The notes under the pieces were generated by a model. The model worked only from the letters and a program-made list of their open reading frames with translations. It searched no databases and was not told the origin of the DNA. From Acinetobacter larvae (GTDB lineage: Bacteria; Pseudomonadota; Gammaproteobacteria; Pseudomonadales; Moraxellaceae), in contig NZ_CP016895.1 in the NCBI RefSeq assembly GCF_001704115.1, positions 3,038,001 through 3,102,000 of the forward strand: a DNA stretch of 64,000 nt, given 5' to 3'. Below are positions 1 through 8,373 of the stretch, one piece after another. The position numbers and the translations under genes were made by a program. The number at the start of each line of letters is the position of its first letter. Positions within the stretch are counted from its first letter, which is position 1.

Positions 1-978
1 ACTGAAGTCTTTGCGTATAACACCCTAGAAAGCGGTCAAAAAATCTTATTGGAACGTAGCCGTATTCTGACAGGTGATCGCGTACAAAGTGCCTCAAGTG
101 GCTTTAGTCAAGATACTGGCGGTGCCGAGGTAAATATCTCTCTCGACAGCGCAGGCGGTAAATTGATGGCTGATGCCACACGTCGTGCTGTCGGCAAGCG
201 TATGGCCGTGTTGTTTATCGAAAATAAACAACGTGTGAGCTATGTGGCTGACCCTGCAACAGGCGAACAAACTGAAGTACGCACCCCCTACTCTGAATCT
301 GTGGTAATCAATGCCGCGACGATTCAAGCGGTATTGGGTTCACAGTTTAGAATCACCGGTTTATCGTCTCCGCAAGAAGCCGCGGAATTGGCATTGATGC
401 TACGTGCCGGTGCGCTGGCTGCGCCGATGTACTTCGTTGAAGAACGTGTGGTTGGTCCGAGTCTTGGTCAAGAAAATATTGACAAAGGTATTCTATCGAC
501 CCAAGTTGGCTTTATCTTGGTTGCCATTTGGATGGTAGTGTTCTTCCGTCTATTTGGTGTGATTGCAGATATCGCCTTGGTGATTAACTTAGCCATGATT
601 TTGACTTTAATGTCTTGGATTGGCGCATCCCTGACCTTACCGGGTATTGCCGGGATCGTAATCACCATCGGTATGGCAGTCGATGCCAACGTCCTGATCT
701 GTGAGCGAATACGAGAAGAGTTAAAATGGGGAGCCTCGCCCAAGCAGGCGATTATCGCCGGTTATGACCGTGCTTTTAATACCATTTTCGACTCCAACCT
801 CACCACGCTATTGGTTGCATTCATCTTGTTTGCAATTGGTACAGGTCCAATCAAAGGCTTCGCCGTAACCTTAATGATCGGTATTATGTGCTCAATGTTT
901 ACTGCAATTACAGTAACCCGTGCCATCGTACAAATCATTTACGGTAAAAAGCGTAATTTGAAAAAGTTGAGCATATAG
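1..978 (+). CDS. secD: Protein translocase subunit SecD, C-terminal part (5' truncated by window edge)
   Basis: SecD is an inner-membrane partner of SecYEG that uses the proton gradient to help pull preproteins out on the periplasmic side. The reading frame is open from base 1, so only about the last 325 residues are present. They cover the end of the periplasmic P1 region and the conserved membrane block, with the SecD signature GMAVDANVLICERIREE and several hydrophobic helices ending in KKRNLKKLSI. The stop is followed 9 bases later by secF, the usual secDF operon order. Internal ATG or TTG codons are not real starts. Identity is very secure; the true start lies outside the window. Confidence 0.97.
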   Translation, partial: TEVFAYNTLESGQKILLERSRILTGDRVQSASSGFSQDTGGAEVNISLDSAGGKLMADATRRAVGKRMAVLFIENKQRVSYVADPATGEQTEVRTPYSESVVINAATIQAVLGSQFRITGLSSPQEAAELALMLRAGALAAPMYFVEERVVGPSLGQENIDKGILSTQVGFILVAIWMVVFFRLFGVIADIALVINLAMILTLMSWIGASLTLPGIAGIVITIGMAVDANVLICERIREELKWGASPKQAIIAGYDRAFNTIFDSNLTTLLVAFILFAIGTGPIKGFAVTLMIGIMCSMFTAITVTRAIVQIIYGKKRNLKKLSI

Positions 979-987
979 GAGATCGCT

Positions 988-1950
988 ATGACAGATATGA
1001 CTCAACCCTCAAAACAGTACAGTAGACCGGATAACGAACGTATTATCAACTTCATGAAAATTGCCAAACCAGCGGCAATTGTCTCGATTCTACTGACCTT
1101 GGCGAGTATTTTCTTTATTGCAACCAAAGGTCTTAACCTCGGTTTAGACTTTACTGGCGGGATCTCTGCGGAGCTTAACTACCAGCAACCGGTCAATCAG
1201 TCTGAAGTCATCAAAGCACTCGACAAAGCTGGTTTTAAAGATGCGGTGGTGCAAACCTTAGGCTCACAAAAAGACTTGATTATCCGTATGCCTGTGCAAG
1301 AGGATCTCAAAGTTGATGATCTGAACCGCACCTTAACTCAAGCGGTACAGCTCGATAACAACCCTGCCAAAGTACACAAAGTAGATGCAGTAGGCGGTCA
1401 AGTGGGTAATGAACTCTATGTGCGTTCTGCCGGTGCTGTTGCCCTAGCTTTGTTGTTAATGCTGGTGTACGTCACCATTCGCTTTGAGTTTAAACTCGCG
1501 ATGGGTGCGGTACTCTCGTTATTCCATGACGTTGTGGTGACCTTAGGGATCTTTGCCCTTATGCAGTGGCCATTTGATCTCACCGTATTGGCAGCGTTAT
1601 TGGCACTGATTGGTTTCTCACTCAACGATAACATCGTGGTATCGGACCGTATTCGTGAAAACTTCCGAAAAATTCGCGGAGCAACCCCAACAGAGATCGT
1701 CAATATTGCCTTGACCGAAACCTTACGCCGTACCATTCACACCTCAATGACCTTGCTCTTGGTGATTTTAGCCATGATGTTCTTGGGCGGTGATGGCCTG
1801 AAATGGTTCTCTGTAGCCATGTGCGTTGGTGTTTTCGTCGGGACCTATTCTTCGATTTATATCGGCACAGCATATGCTTTATGGCGTGGGCTTAACCGAC
1901 AAGACTTTGTTGTACAGGTTAAACCTGAATTCGAAGATGATATTCCTTAA
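988..1950 (+). CDS. secF: Protein translocase subunit SecF
   Basis: SecF forms the SecDF complex that drives late steps of protein export at the inner membrane. The 320-residue product is the usual length. It has an N-terminal membrane helix (about residues 28-48), a periplasmic segment with the signature GLDFTGGISAEL, and a C-terminal membrane block carrying the family motif SLNDNIVVSDRIRENFR. A GGAG ribosome site sits just before the ATG, 9 bases after secD, and a strong hairpin terminator follows the stop. Secure by sequence and by context. Confidence 0.98.
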   Translation: MTDMTQPSKQYSRPDNERIINFMKIAKPAAIVSILLTLASIFFIATKGLNLGLDFTGGISAELNYQQPVNQSEVIKALDKAGFKDAVVQTLGSQKDLIIRMPVQEDLKVDDLNRTLTQAVQLDNNPAKVHKVDAVGGQVGNELYVRSAGAVALALLLMLVYVTIRFEFKLAMGAVLSLFHDVVVTLGIFALMQWPFDLTVLAALLALIGFSLNDNIVVSDRIRENFRKIRGATPTEIVNIALTETLRRTIHTSMTLLLVILAMMFLGGDGLKWFSVAMCVGVFVGTYSSIYIGTAYALWRGLNRQDFVVQVKPEFEDDIP

Positions 1951-1978
1951 AGCCTAGAAAAATTTCCTTTTTCTACTA

Positions 1979-2007
1979 AAAACCAGTCCATTGCGACTGG
2001 TTTTTTT
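1979..2007 (+). terminator. Rho-independent terminator after secF
   Basis: An inverted repeat with arms at 1979-1988 and 1995-2004 (AACCAGTC / GACTGGTT core) closes a short loop and runs into a tract of seven T. It lies about 30 bases after the secF stop and should end the secDF transcript. Confidence 0.85.
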
Positions 2008-2191
2008 AAACCGCCAAAGCGCTAAAAGGGCAGTAAAATTAGACAGATTTAGCAATATTGAGGGCGAGTCAATATAAGTCCTGCACAGAATATATATAGA
2101 AATGTTAAGCAAACTAGGCTTTTAAATAAAAGCTCATACAATAGCTGGACATATTATGTGATTTTTTTCAACTTTTATAAGGTAGTCAAGC

Positions 2192-2617
2192 ATGAAAAAA
2201 CTTGTTCTTGCAGTTGCGATGGGCGCAGTCTTAGCAGGCTGTGATAAAAACACCGAAAACAAAAATGTCGAAGCAGAGCTACAGCAAACCGCTTCAAATG
2301 CAGTAGAAGTGGCTAGCGTTGTCGCTGAAACAGAAACTGCCGTGGCATCTACTGTAGCTACAATAGAAAATGAAGAAAACAAAGACCTTAAATTTGCAGC
2401 GCAAGATGGTAGCGAATATACCTTAAGCACAACAGATAACTTCAAAACAGCGACCCTTAAAGACCACAGCGGTAAAAGCTATGCATTGAAAGAAGTGATC
2501 ACTGCAAGCGGTATGCGCTTAGAAAGTGATGAAGGCGTAAACATTTCACTGAAAGGTGATGAAGGGACGGTAGAGATCGAAAAAGACAAAGTTATTAGCG
2601 TGAAAGAAGTAAAATAA
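2192..2617 (+). CDS. Small predicted lipoprotein of unknown function
   Basis: This 141-residue product starts with a lipoprotein signal peptide, MKKLVLAVAMGAVLAGC, whose lipobox LAGC puts the lipid-modified cysteine at residue 17. Residues 18-65 are rich in Glu, Asn, Ala and Thr and look like a flexible linker. The rest has short alternating strands (KDLKFAAQDGSEYTLS..., YALKEVITASGMRLESDEGVNISLKG) that suggest a small beta-rich domain. An AAGG ribosome site precedes the ATG. It is a single-gene unit between two terminators. I do not recognise a functional family; the envelope location is a confident inference from the lipobox only. Confidence 0.8.
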   Translation: MKKLVLAVAMGAVLAGCDKNTENKNVEAELQQTASNAVEVASVVAETETAVASTVATIENEENKDLKFAAQDGSEYTLSTTDNFKTATLKDHSGKSYALKEVITASGMRLESDEGVNISLKGDEGTVEIEKDKVISVKEVK

Positions 2618-2696
2618 GCATATTTGAGCAAGCAATGATCCACTTCCCCCCGCGTTAAGTGTTGTTTTTTTAAACAATCAGACATTGCTACAGCAT

Positions 2697-2725
2697 AAAA
2701 ATGGGTGCTCAACGCGCCCATTTTT
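2697..2725 (+). terminator. Rho-independent terminator after the small lipoprotein gene
   Basis: Arms 2701-2708 and 2714-2721 (ATGGGTGC / GCGCCCAT, one G-U pair) are flanked by AAAA on the left and TTTTT on the right, so the hairpin could stop transcription from either side. It lies 80 bases after the lipoprotein stop. Confidence 0.8.
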
Positions 2726-3155
2726 ATGACCTGCCTCAACCTCTCTAGTTCATCCTATAGTCTATTTTTAAGCAGCACGCAAAGCTATAACCTGTCAGCC
2801 ATCGCCACGTTTTTGATCAAATCCAGCATTCAGCAAAATCAGCGTCCATACGCCACCGCAGCACTGAACCCTTGTCGTAATCATTCTATTTTGTAACTAA
2901 CAATGTCAACAATTCATCAGAATATATGATAAGATCAAAGCGCTTCGAATGTATGTTTCTTTATAAAGATTAAATAGTTACGCTATTTTTATATCTTTAG
3001 CATACATTTGTTTTTTTCTTTTTTTTAATTCATATCCTATTTTGCAAGGGCTTAGCACCGCGGGATTTAGGATTGTATTTTGCATATTTATAATCCGATT
3101 TCTCATCGCAAAAGCAGGAGGCGTAATTAAGAACTCAGAACTAATGGAGATAGCA
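2726..3155. other. AT-rich intergenic region before the monooxygenase gene
   Basis: About 430 bases between the lipoprotein terminator and the chosen monooxygenase start. The second half (2890-3050) is strongly AT-rich, with T runs and A runs, and must hold the promoter of the downstream gene; I cannot assign -35 and -10 boxes with confidence. Open frames here are short and lack support as genes. Confidence 0.5.
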
Positions 3156-4514
3156 ATGACTCGAATTGCAATTATTGGCGCAGGTCCAAGTGGCATGGCG
3201 CAATTAAGAGCGTTTCAATCAGCAAAGGCCAAAGGTCTAAAAGTTCCTGAAATTGTATGTTTCGAAAAACAAAATGATTGGGGTGGGCTATGGAACTACA
3301 CCTGGCGTACTGGAATAGATGCGCATGGAGAGCCCGTACATGGCAGTATGTATCGTTATCTTTGGTCCAATGGACCCAAAGAAGTTTTAGAGTTTGCTGA
3401 CTATAGCTTTGACGAACACTTTCAAAAGCCAATCGCTTCTTATCCGCCACGCGCAGTACTGTGGGACTATATCAAGGGGCGTGCAGAAAAAGCGCAAGTC
3501 AAAGATCAGGTGAGATTTAACACCGCAGTCAAGGGTGTCAGCTTTGATGCCGAAGGTAAATTATTTACTGTAACGCTTGCCGATTATGCCAATCAGCGTC
3601 ATTACACCGAACAATTTGACTATGTTGTGGTTGCATCAGGGCACTTTTCCACGCCCAATGTACCCGAATATCCTGGTTTTGATCGCTTTAACGGTCGGAT
3701 CTTACATGCGCATGATTTCCGCGATGCCGTAGAGTTTAAAGGTAAATCTATTTTATTGGTCGGGAGCAGTTATTCTGCTGAAGACATTGGCTCACAATGC
3801 TATAAATACGGTGCCAAACAGATTTATAGCTGTTATCGCAGCAAAGCCATGGGTTATCGCTGGCCGAAAAATTGGACTGAAAAACACCAGTTGCTTCGTG
3901 TCGATGAAGAACATGCGTATTTTGCCGATGGCAGCAAAGCCAAAATCGATGCCATCATCTTGTGTACAGGCTATAAACACCATTTTCCCTATATGGCAGA
4001 AGACTTACGCTTAGTCACCCATAACTGTCTCTATCCGCAGGGCTTGTATCAGGGAGTGATGTGGCAGGACAATCCACAACTGTTTTATCTCGGGATGCAA
4101 GATCAGTGGTATACCTTCAATATGTTTGATGCGCAAGCATGGTATGTACGCGACATCATTCTCGGTCACATCACAGTTCCCGCTGCCGCCCAGCGTGCAG
4201 AACACATACAACAATGGCATGAGAAAGAGCAAACTCTGGAAAGCGCAGAACAAATGGTGCGTTTCCAAGGTGAATATATTCGCCAATTGATTGCAGCAAC
4301 CGACTATCCAAGCTTTGATATCGATGCCGTCAATAAAATCTTTATGCAGTGGAAAAAAGATAAGCAGGACAATATTATGAACTTTAGAAATAAAGTCTAT
4401 CGTTCTGCCATCACTGGAAAAATGGCCAAGCCACATCATACGCCGTGGCTCTATGCCTTAGATGATTCTTTGCAGAGTTATCTAGCCGACAATCCGCAGC
4501 GCGAAGCCATGTAG
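3156..4514 (+). CDS. tmm: Flavin-containing monooxygenase, probable trimethylamine monooxygenase
   Basis: A class B flavoprotein expected to use FAD, NADPH and O2 to N-oxygenate a soft nucleophile, most likely trimethylamine to trimethylamine N-oxide, in the cytoplasm. The 452-residue product has the FAD Rossmann motif GAGPSG (residues 8-13), the FMO signature [11 protein letters not shown], and the NADPH motif [11 protein letters not shown]. Long stretches ([48 protein letters not shown]) match what I remember of the Methylophaga bacterial FMO/Tmm. The frame is open upstream from a TTG at 3042, but the ATG at 3156 is preceded by GGAGA at the right distance and begins directly at the Rossmann fold ([10 protein letters not shown]). 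It is monocistronic. Substrate is inferred from similarity; indole or sulfide oxygenation is possible. Confidence 0.85.
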   Translation: MTRIAIIGAGPSGMAQLRAFQSAKAKGLKVPEIVCFEKQNDWGGLWNYTWRTGIDAHGEPVHGSMYRYLWSNGPKEVLEFADYSFDEHFQKPIASYPPRAVLWDYIKGRAEKAQVKDQVRFNTAVKGVSFDAEGKLFTVTLADYANQRHYTEQFDYVVVASGHFSTPNVPEYPGFDRFNGRILHAHDFRDAVEFKGKSILLVGSSYSAEDIGSQCYKYGAKQIYSCYRSKAMGYRWPKNWTEKHQLLRVDEEHAYFADGSKAKIDAIILCTGYKHHFPYMAEDLRLVTHNCLYPQGLYQGVMWQDNPQLFYLGMQDQWYTFNMFDAQAWYVRDIILGHITVPAAAQRAEHIQQWHEKEQTLESAEQMVRFQGEYIRQLIAATDYPSFDIDAVNKIFMQWKKDKQDNIMNFRNKVYRSAITGKMAKPHHTPWLYALDDSLQSYLADNPQREAM

Positions 4515-4560
4515 TACTCGCCCTCTTCCACTTGCCCACGCCAGTAGAAGTCGGATTGCT

Positions 4561-4595
4561 AAATGATCCATGCCACATCGGTCTGGATCATTTTT
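4561..4595 (+). terminator. Rho-independent terminator after the monooxygenase gene
   Basis: AAATGATCCA at 4561-4570 pairs with TGGATCATTT ending at 4593, followed by more T. The position 46 bases after the monooxygenase stop fits a terminator for it. Confidence 0.8.
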
Positions 4596-4620
4596 ATTTA
4601 AATATACAAAAATGTTAACT

Positions 4621-4704
4621 CTGGGCTGGTCTTAGCGATGCTTTGGTTTTAACTTTGGTCTGGTTTTAACGATGCTTTGGTTTTAACGATACTTTGATTT
4701 TAAC
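4621..4704. repeat. Degenerate 17-bp tandem repeat in the spacer after the APE cluster
   Basis: Units at 4637-4653, 4654-4670, 4671-4687 and 4688-4704 follow the pattern GATGCTTTGGTTTTAAC with one to a few changes each, and 4621-4636 resembles a fifth, weaker copy. The array lies in noncoding DNA between the convergent monooxygenase and phosphopantetheinyl transferase genes. No function is visible; slippage of a spacer sequence is the simplest explanation. Confidence 0.75.
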
Positions 4705-4746
4705 TTTTGCTTTACTTTCATTTAGACCTTGAGACAGGTTTTCAAT

Positions 4747-5394
4747 TTAGCCAAGATGTTGCCTTAAAGTGATCTCAGGCCATGTTGCGCTAGCGCTTGC
4801 TGGCAAACGCCACGCCACACACAGCATTGATGCGGCGCACTGCAAATGCTGATAACAAAAATGCCCAATGGCATCATGCAAACACTGCCCCTTTGCTGCC
4901 GTTGGCATCACTTGGGTATTGAGTGTTTTCAGGCTTAGCCCGATGCCTAAACCAGATGCTTTTAGCACGGCTTCTTTACATGTCCAGACTTTAAACCAAT
5001 AGTGTGGGTCGCAGTTTAAATCCTGCCAATGTTGATATTCTGCTGCATGGAAGGCATGCTGAGCCAAAGCCTCAAAGCGCACCTCGCGCTTTAAATCTTC
5101 TAGATCAATTCCCAGATCCAGCACCGTATTGGACTTGGCCAAGGCATAATGCCCTTGACTATGTGAGTGATTAAACGCAATGCTGGCATCTTCTCGCCAA
5201 TAGGGCTTACCGCGAGGACTACGCGCAATATCCTGTGTGGTCACGGGACGTTGTAACCAGTGTGATAATAAGTGATCGCGCTGTGCCGCAATGCACTGTG
5301 CCTTATAATGCAAAAAAGCAGAACGACTCGGAAAATCGTCTGCTTTTTGTGGGATAAACTGATCAAGTGCAAAATAGTCGATATCGATGTGCAT
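4747..5394 (-). CDS. 4'-phosphopantetheinyl transferase of the APE cluster
   Basis: Transfers the phosphopantetheine arm of coenzyme A to the conserved serine of acyl carrier proteins, which must happen before the cluster's ACPs (20656-21177) can carry acyl chains. The 215-residue protein is of the Sfp/AcpT-like size and shows both family signatures: GIDLEDL, with the magnesium-binding Asp/Glu, and FKVWTCKEAVLKASGLGIGL. It is the last gene of the minus-strand APE block, 54 bases after the small secreted-protein gene. The family assignment is firm; dedication to the APE carrier proteins is inferred from position. Confidence 0.93.
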   Translation of the reverse strand: MHIDIDYFALDQFIPQKADDFPSRSAFLHYKAQCIAAQRDHLLSHWLQRPVTTQDIARSPRGKPYWREDASIAFNHSHSQGHYALAKSNTVLDLGIDLEDLKREVRFEALAQHAFHAAEYQHWQDLNCDPHYWFKVWTCKEAVLKASGLGIGLSLKTLNTQVMPTAAKGQCLHDAIGHFCYQHLQCAASMLCVAWRLPASASATWPEITLRQHLG

Positions 5395-5448
5395 GATTGC
5401 TACTCTACTTTCGCCTCGTGATCTGACCCTAGCCCATTGCTGCTGCTT

Positions 5449-5883
5449 TTAGAATTTCACTAAATCGCCTTTTAATGCCACGCTGGCAATGGCTGTTCCT
5501 TTATAGCACTGATAGGTCGTACTGCTACGGTTTTCATTGGCTTTGAAATAACTCACAATATTAGTCACAGCATTGGCACCTTTGGCCTTTGCAGCAGCGT
5601 CTAACTGAATCAGACCGGAACGCAGAACATGGTCACAGGCTGTTTCTGCGGCTTTACCAAAACCATTGGTCTTTTTATTCGAAACGACGCCTTTTTGCAG
5701 TACTTTACCGCCAGAACGATTGCCTGCTAAATAAAATTTAACCGAGCCATCAATTACCCCATCTGCAATTGCAGATTGTACGGCTTGGTTAAAATCTAAA
5801 TCATACACTTTATCTGCTGCTTGTGCGGTCGCAATTGCTGCAAAGCCAAGCAGTGCCACGATCACTTGTTTTGTTATAGACAT
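5449..5883 (-). CDS. Small secreted protein of the APE cluster, function unknown
   Basis: A 144-residue product with a clear Sec signal peptide (MSITKQVIVALLGFAAIATAQA, cleavage after AQA) and a compact periplasmic domain containing two cysteines, in the segments TACDHVLRSGLIQLD and TTYQCYKG, which could form a disulfide. The mid-segment LDAAAKAKGANAVTNIVSYFK resembles proteins that databases have often mislabelled as an excinuclease ATPase subunit; nothing here suggests DNA repair. It lies between the FabF-like ketosynthase and the phosphopantetheinyl transferase, 28 bases after the ketosynthase stop, so it is probably cotranscribed. A role in envelope handling of the polyene lipid is plausible but unproven. 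Confidence 0.8.
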   Translation of the reverse strand: MSITKQVIVALLGFAAIATAQAADKVYDLDFNQAVQSAIADGVIDGSVKFYLAGNRSGGKVLQKGVVSNKKTNGFGKAAETACDHVLRSGLIQLDAAAKAKGANAVTNIVSYFKANENRSSTTYQCYKGTAIASVALKGDLVKF

Positions 5884-5911
5884 CTGATTCCCCTATGGTC
5901 TGTTGTGAAGT

Positions 5912-7135
5912 TTAGTTGTAGCGTTTAAAAATTAAGGCGGTATTGATTCCACCAAATGCAAAGTTATTACTCATAACATATTGCGCTGAAATTTCTCTAT
6001 TTTGTTCAATAATATAATCAAGATCACCACATTGTGGATCAATTGTTGTTAGATTTAAAGTGGGCACGAACTGACCGCTCTGCATCATCGCAATACTCAG
6101 CCAAGCTTCTATGGCACCACAAGCCCCTAAACTATGCCCCAAATAGCTTTTTAATGAGCTGATTGGTTTATAACCCAAAATAGCTGCGGTCGCCTGCGTC
6201 TCGGCGATATCACCCTGATCGGTTGAGGTGCCATGCGCATTGACATAGTCAATCTGCTCAGCGCTTAATGCTGCATCTTGTAATGCCAACTGCATACATT
6301 GCCCCATCCGCTGCGAAGCTGGACGCGTAACATGCTGACCATCGGTATTACTGCCATAACCGACGATCTCGGCATAAATTTTAGCACCACGTGCACACGC
6401 ATGGTCATATTCTTCTAAAATCAAACATGCCGCACCTTCGCCAATCACCAAACCATCACGTGCTAGATCAAAAGGTCGTGGTGTTTGCTCTGGGTGTTCA
6501 TTGCTATTGCTGGTGGCCAGTAAAACATCAAAGACCGCACTGCCTGCAGCGCTTAACTCTTCTGCCCCACCGGCAAACATCACTGTTTGTTTGCCGTATT
6601 TAATCGCTTCATAGGCTTGGCCAATCGCCATCGAGCCTGAAGTGCAGGCACTGGAGGTTGGTAGAGTTAAGCCATTTAAACCAAAATAAATACTCATATT
6701 GACCGCACTGGTATGTGACATCATTCGAATATAAGTAGTGGCATTGAGTTTATTCATTTGCTGTTGTAACAACATCCCACCAAATTCCAACACGGCATCG
6801 GCACTGCCTGCAGATGAGCCAAAAGCCACGCCGGTTTGTGCGGATTGAATAATGGGGTGTTGCGCTAAGTCAGCATCTTGTAAGGCACGTTCAGCGGCAA
6901 TCACCGACATTAAGGCAACACGCCCCATGCCACGGGTGACTTTACGGTTAAAGTGCGCAGGCACAACAAAACTTTCTACAGGCGCTGCCACTTTACAGCG
7001 TAAATCTGGGTAAATTTCCCAATCTGGCATATAGCGAACTGCACTCTGCCCTTGCTGCATCTTCAGCAAAATAGTGTCGGCATCTTCGCCAAGTGCCGTA
7101 ATCCCTGCCATACCAGTAACCACAACGCGTTTCAT
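5912..7135 (-). CDS. Beta-ketoacyl-ACP synthase (FabF-like) of the APE cluster
   Basis: Catalyses decarboxylative condensation of malonyl-ACP with the growing chain; the product is 407 residues, the usual FabF size. The complete active-site triad is visible: Cys164 in TSSACTSGS, His301 in NAHGTSTDQGD and His334 in YLGHSLGACGA, with the supporting Lys329. The open frame extends further upstream, but MKRVVVTGMAG is the family start, and its ATG shares one base with the stop of the ketoreductase gene (TAATG), typical of translational coupling. In known APE systems two ketosynthase-type subunits act together; this one and the 8370-9560 product are the obvious pair. Specific role inferred from context. 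Confidence 0.93.
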   Translation of the reverse strand: MKRVVVTGMAGITALGEDADTILLKMQQGQSAVRYMPDWEIYPDLRCKVAAPVESFVVPAHFNRKVTRGMGRVALMSVIAAERALQDADLAQHPIIQSAQTGVAFGSSAGSADAVLEFGGMLLQQQMNKLNATTYIRMMSHTSAVNMSIYFGLNGLTLPTSSACTSGSMAIGQAYEAIKYGKQTVMFAGGAEELSAAGSAVFDVLLATSNSNEHPEQTPRPFDLARDGLVIGEGAACLILEEYDHACARGAKIYAEIVGYGSNTDGQHVTRPASQRMGQCMQLALQDAALSAEQIDYVNAHGTSTDQGDIAETQATAAILGYKPISSLKSYLGHSLGACGAIEAWLSIAMMQSGQFVPTLNLTTIDPQCGDLDYIIEQNREISAQYVMSNNFAFGGINTALIFKRYN

Positions 7136-7860
7136 TAGATCAATCCTCCATTGATGGAAATGACCTGACGGGTAATATATGCCGCTTGGTCGGAACACAG
7201 GAAAGCCACTAAATCGGCAACTTCTTGCGGCTGCCCCATCCGTTGTAAAGGAATCATTTTTAAAGCATGTTCCTTGACTTCTTCGGTCAGCATGTCGGTA
7301 TCAATCAAGCCCGGTGCTACACAGTTGACGGTAATCTTACGTTTTGCCAGCTCCAAGGCCAGTGCTTTACTGGCACCGATCAGCCCCGCTTTGGCGGCAC
7401 TATAATTGACCTGACCACGATTGCCCATCAGCCCCGAAACCGAAGATAAAGTCACAATACGCCCACCTTGTTTTAGCCGAATCATTGGCATGATTAAGGG
7501 CTTGAGCACATTATAAAAACCATCTAATGAAGTCGACAGTACATCATCCCAATCTGCATGTTCTAAAGCAGGAAAAGCACCATCACGGGTTAACCCAGCA
7601 TTGAGGACCACCCCATAAAATGCACCATGTTGTTCGATATCTTGCGTTAAACACGCCTGTACTTGCTCACGATCCGTCACATCAAACTGCACATAATGAC
7701 TCTTGCGCCCCAAAGCTTGAATCTCGGCAACCACCGTTGCTGCTTGCTCTACACGTGAACGGGCATGAACAGTGACATCAAATCCTGCTTGCGCCAATTG
7801 CAAAGCAACCGCCTTACCAATGCCACGGCTTGATCCTGTGACTAAAATACGTCTATTCAC
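7135..7860 (-). CDS. 3-oxoacyl-ACP reductase (FabG-like SDR) of the APE cluster
   Basis: Reduces the 3-keto group after each condensation with NAD(P)H. The 241-residue short-chain dehydrogenase shows the nucleotide motif TGSSRGIG (residues 9-16), NAG (87-89), and the catalytic Ser139/140, Tyr153 and Lys157 in YSAAK. It ends in the family-typical GGLI. Its stop overlaps the next gene's start by one base, and it lies 72 bases after the dehydratase gene. The function is secure at family level; the polyene substrate is inferred from neighbours. Confidence 0.94.
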   Translation of the reverse strand: MNRRILVTGSSRGIGKAVALQLAQAGFDVTVHARSRVEQAATVVAEIQALGRKSHYVQFDVTDREQVQACLTQDIEQHGAFYGVVLNAGLTRDGAFPALEHADWDDVLSTSLDGFYNVLKPLIMPMIRLKQGGRIVTLSSVSGLMGNRGQVNYSAAKAGLIGASKALALELAKRKITVNCVAPGLIDTDMLTEEVKEHALKMIPLQRMGQPQEVADLVAFLCSDQAAYITRQVISINGGLI

Positions 7861-7932
7861 ATTGCTATCCTAATTTGTCTGGTTCGTTGTGGTTGTTGAT
7901 GGTCGAAGCATACCTGTCACACATCGCCTGCA

Positions 7933-8373
7933 TTACAGCTTAGCGCGCTCAGCATCGCTCGGCTCATAGACACTCAATACAGCACTCAATACATGCTGAC
8001 GATAGAATATTTCGCATTGAAATTGCCCCAAGCCCTCATGCACAAACTGCTGTTCGGCGCGGATCTGTAGCGTTTCCCCCAACGCAAAATATGCGCATGG
8101 CAATTGCAACTTACGGCTCCCCAATAAAAACCCGATTTTAGGTGCTTGCTGCTGTTTTGCACCTTGTAAGCCAGCATAACAACTAATGGTCTGCGCCATG
8201 ATTTCGATACTGACCCAAGTCGGTAGTCCAACTTGCTCACAAAATAGCAAGTCTGGGCGAATCTTTAGGCTGGTTTCGATAGACTGTGCATCAAAAGCTG
8301 TTATTTGATCCACAAATACCATGGGAGCTTGATGAGGAATCAAATCAAGTGCGGGATAAGGAAGTGAAATCAT
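7933..8373 (-). CDS. Hotdog-fold 3-hydroxyacyl-ACP dehydratase of the APE cluster
   Basis: A 146-residue hotdog protein of the APE dehydratase type (YPALDLIPHQAPMVFVDQITAFDAQ near the N-terminus; later MAQTISCYAGLQG and KIGFLLGSRKL). Such enzymes remove water from the 3-hydroxyacyl intermediate to leave the double bond that is kept in the conjugated polyene. His14 in IPHQAPM is in the place where these proteins carry a catalytic His. The ATG overlaps the upstream ketosynthase stop by 4 bases (ATGA). The cluster has a second dehydratase-like domain fused to the AMP-ligase. Confidence 0.85.
   Translation of the reverse strand: MISLPYPALDLIPHQAPMVFVDQITAFDAQSIETSLKIRPDLLFCEQVGLPTWVSIEIMAQTISCYAGLQGAKQQQAPKIGFLLGSRKLQLPCAYFALGETLQIRAEQQFVHEGLGQFQCEIFYRQHVLSAVLSVYEPSDAERAKL

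Noticed and set aside
2705..2896. Plus-strand open frame of 63 codons between the lipoprotein and monooxygenase genes
   Set aside because: It begins within the terminator hairpin, has no ribosome site, and its composition (Ser- and Leu-rich without structure) does not resemble a gene.
3042..3155. Upstream TTG start for the monooxygenase, adding 38 residues with a hydrophobic stretch
   Set aside because: Resemblance to a signal peptide is by chance; cytoplasmic FMOs start at the Rossmann fold and the ATG at 3156 has a proper ribosome site.
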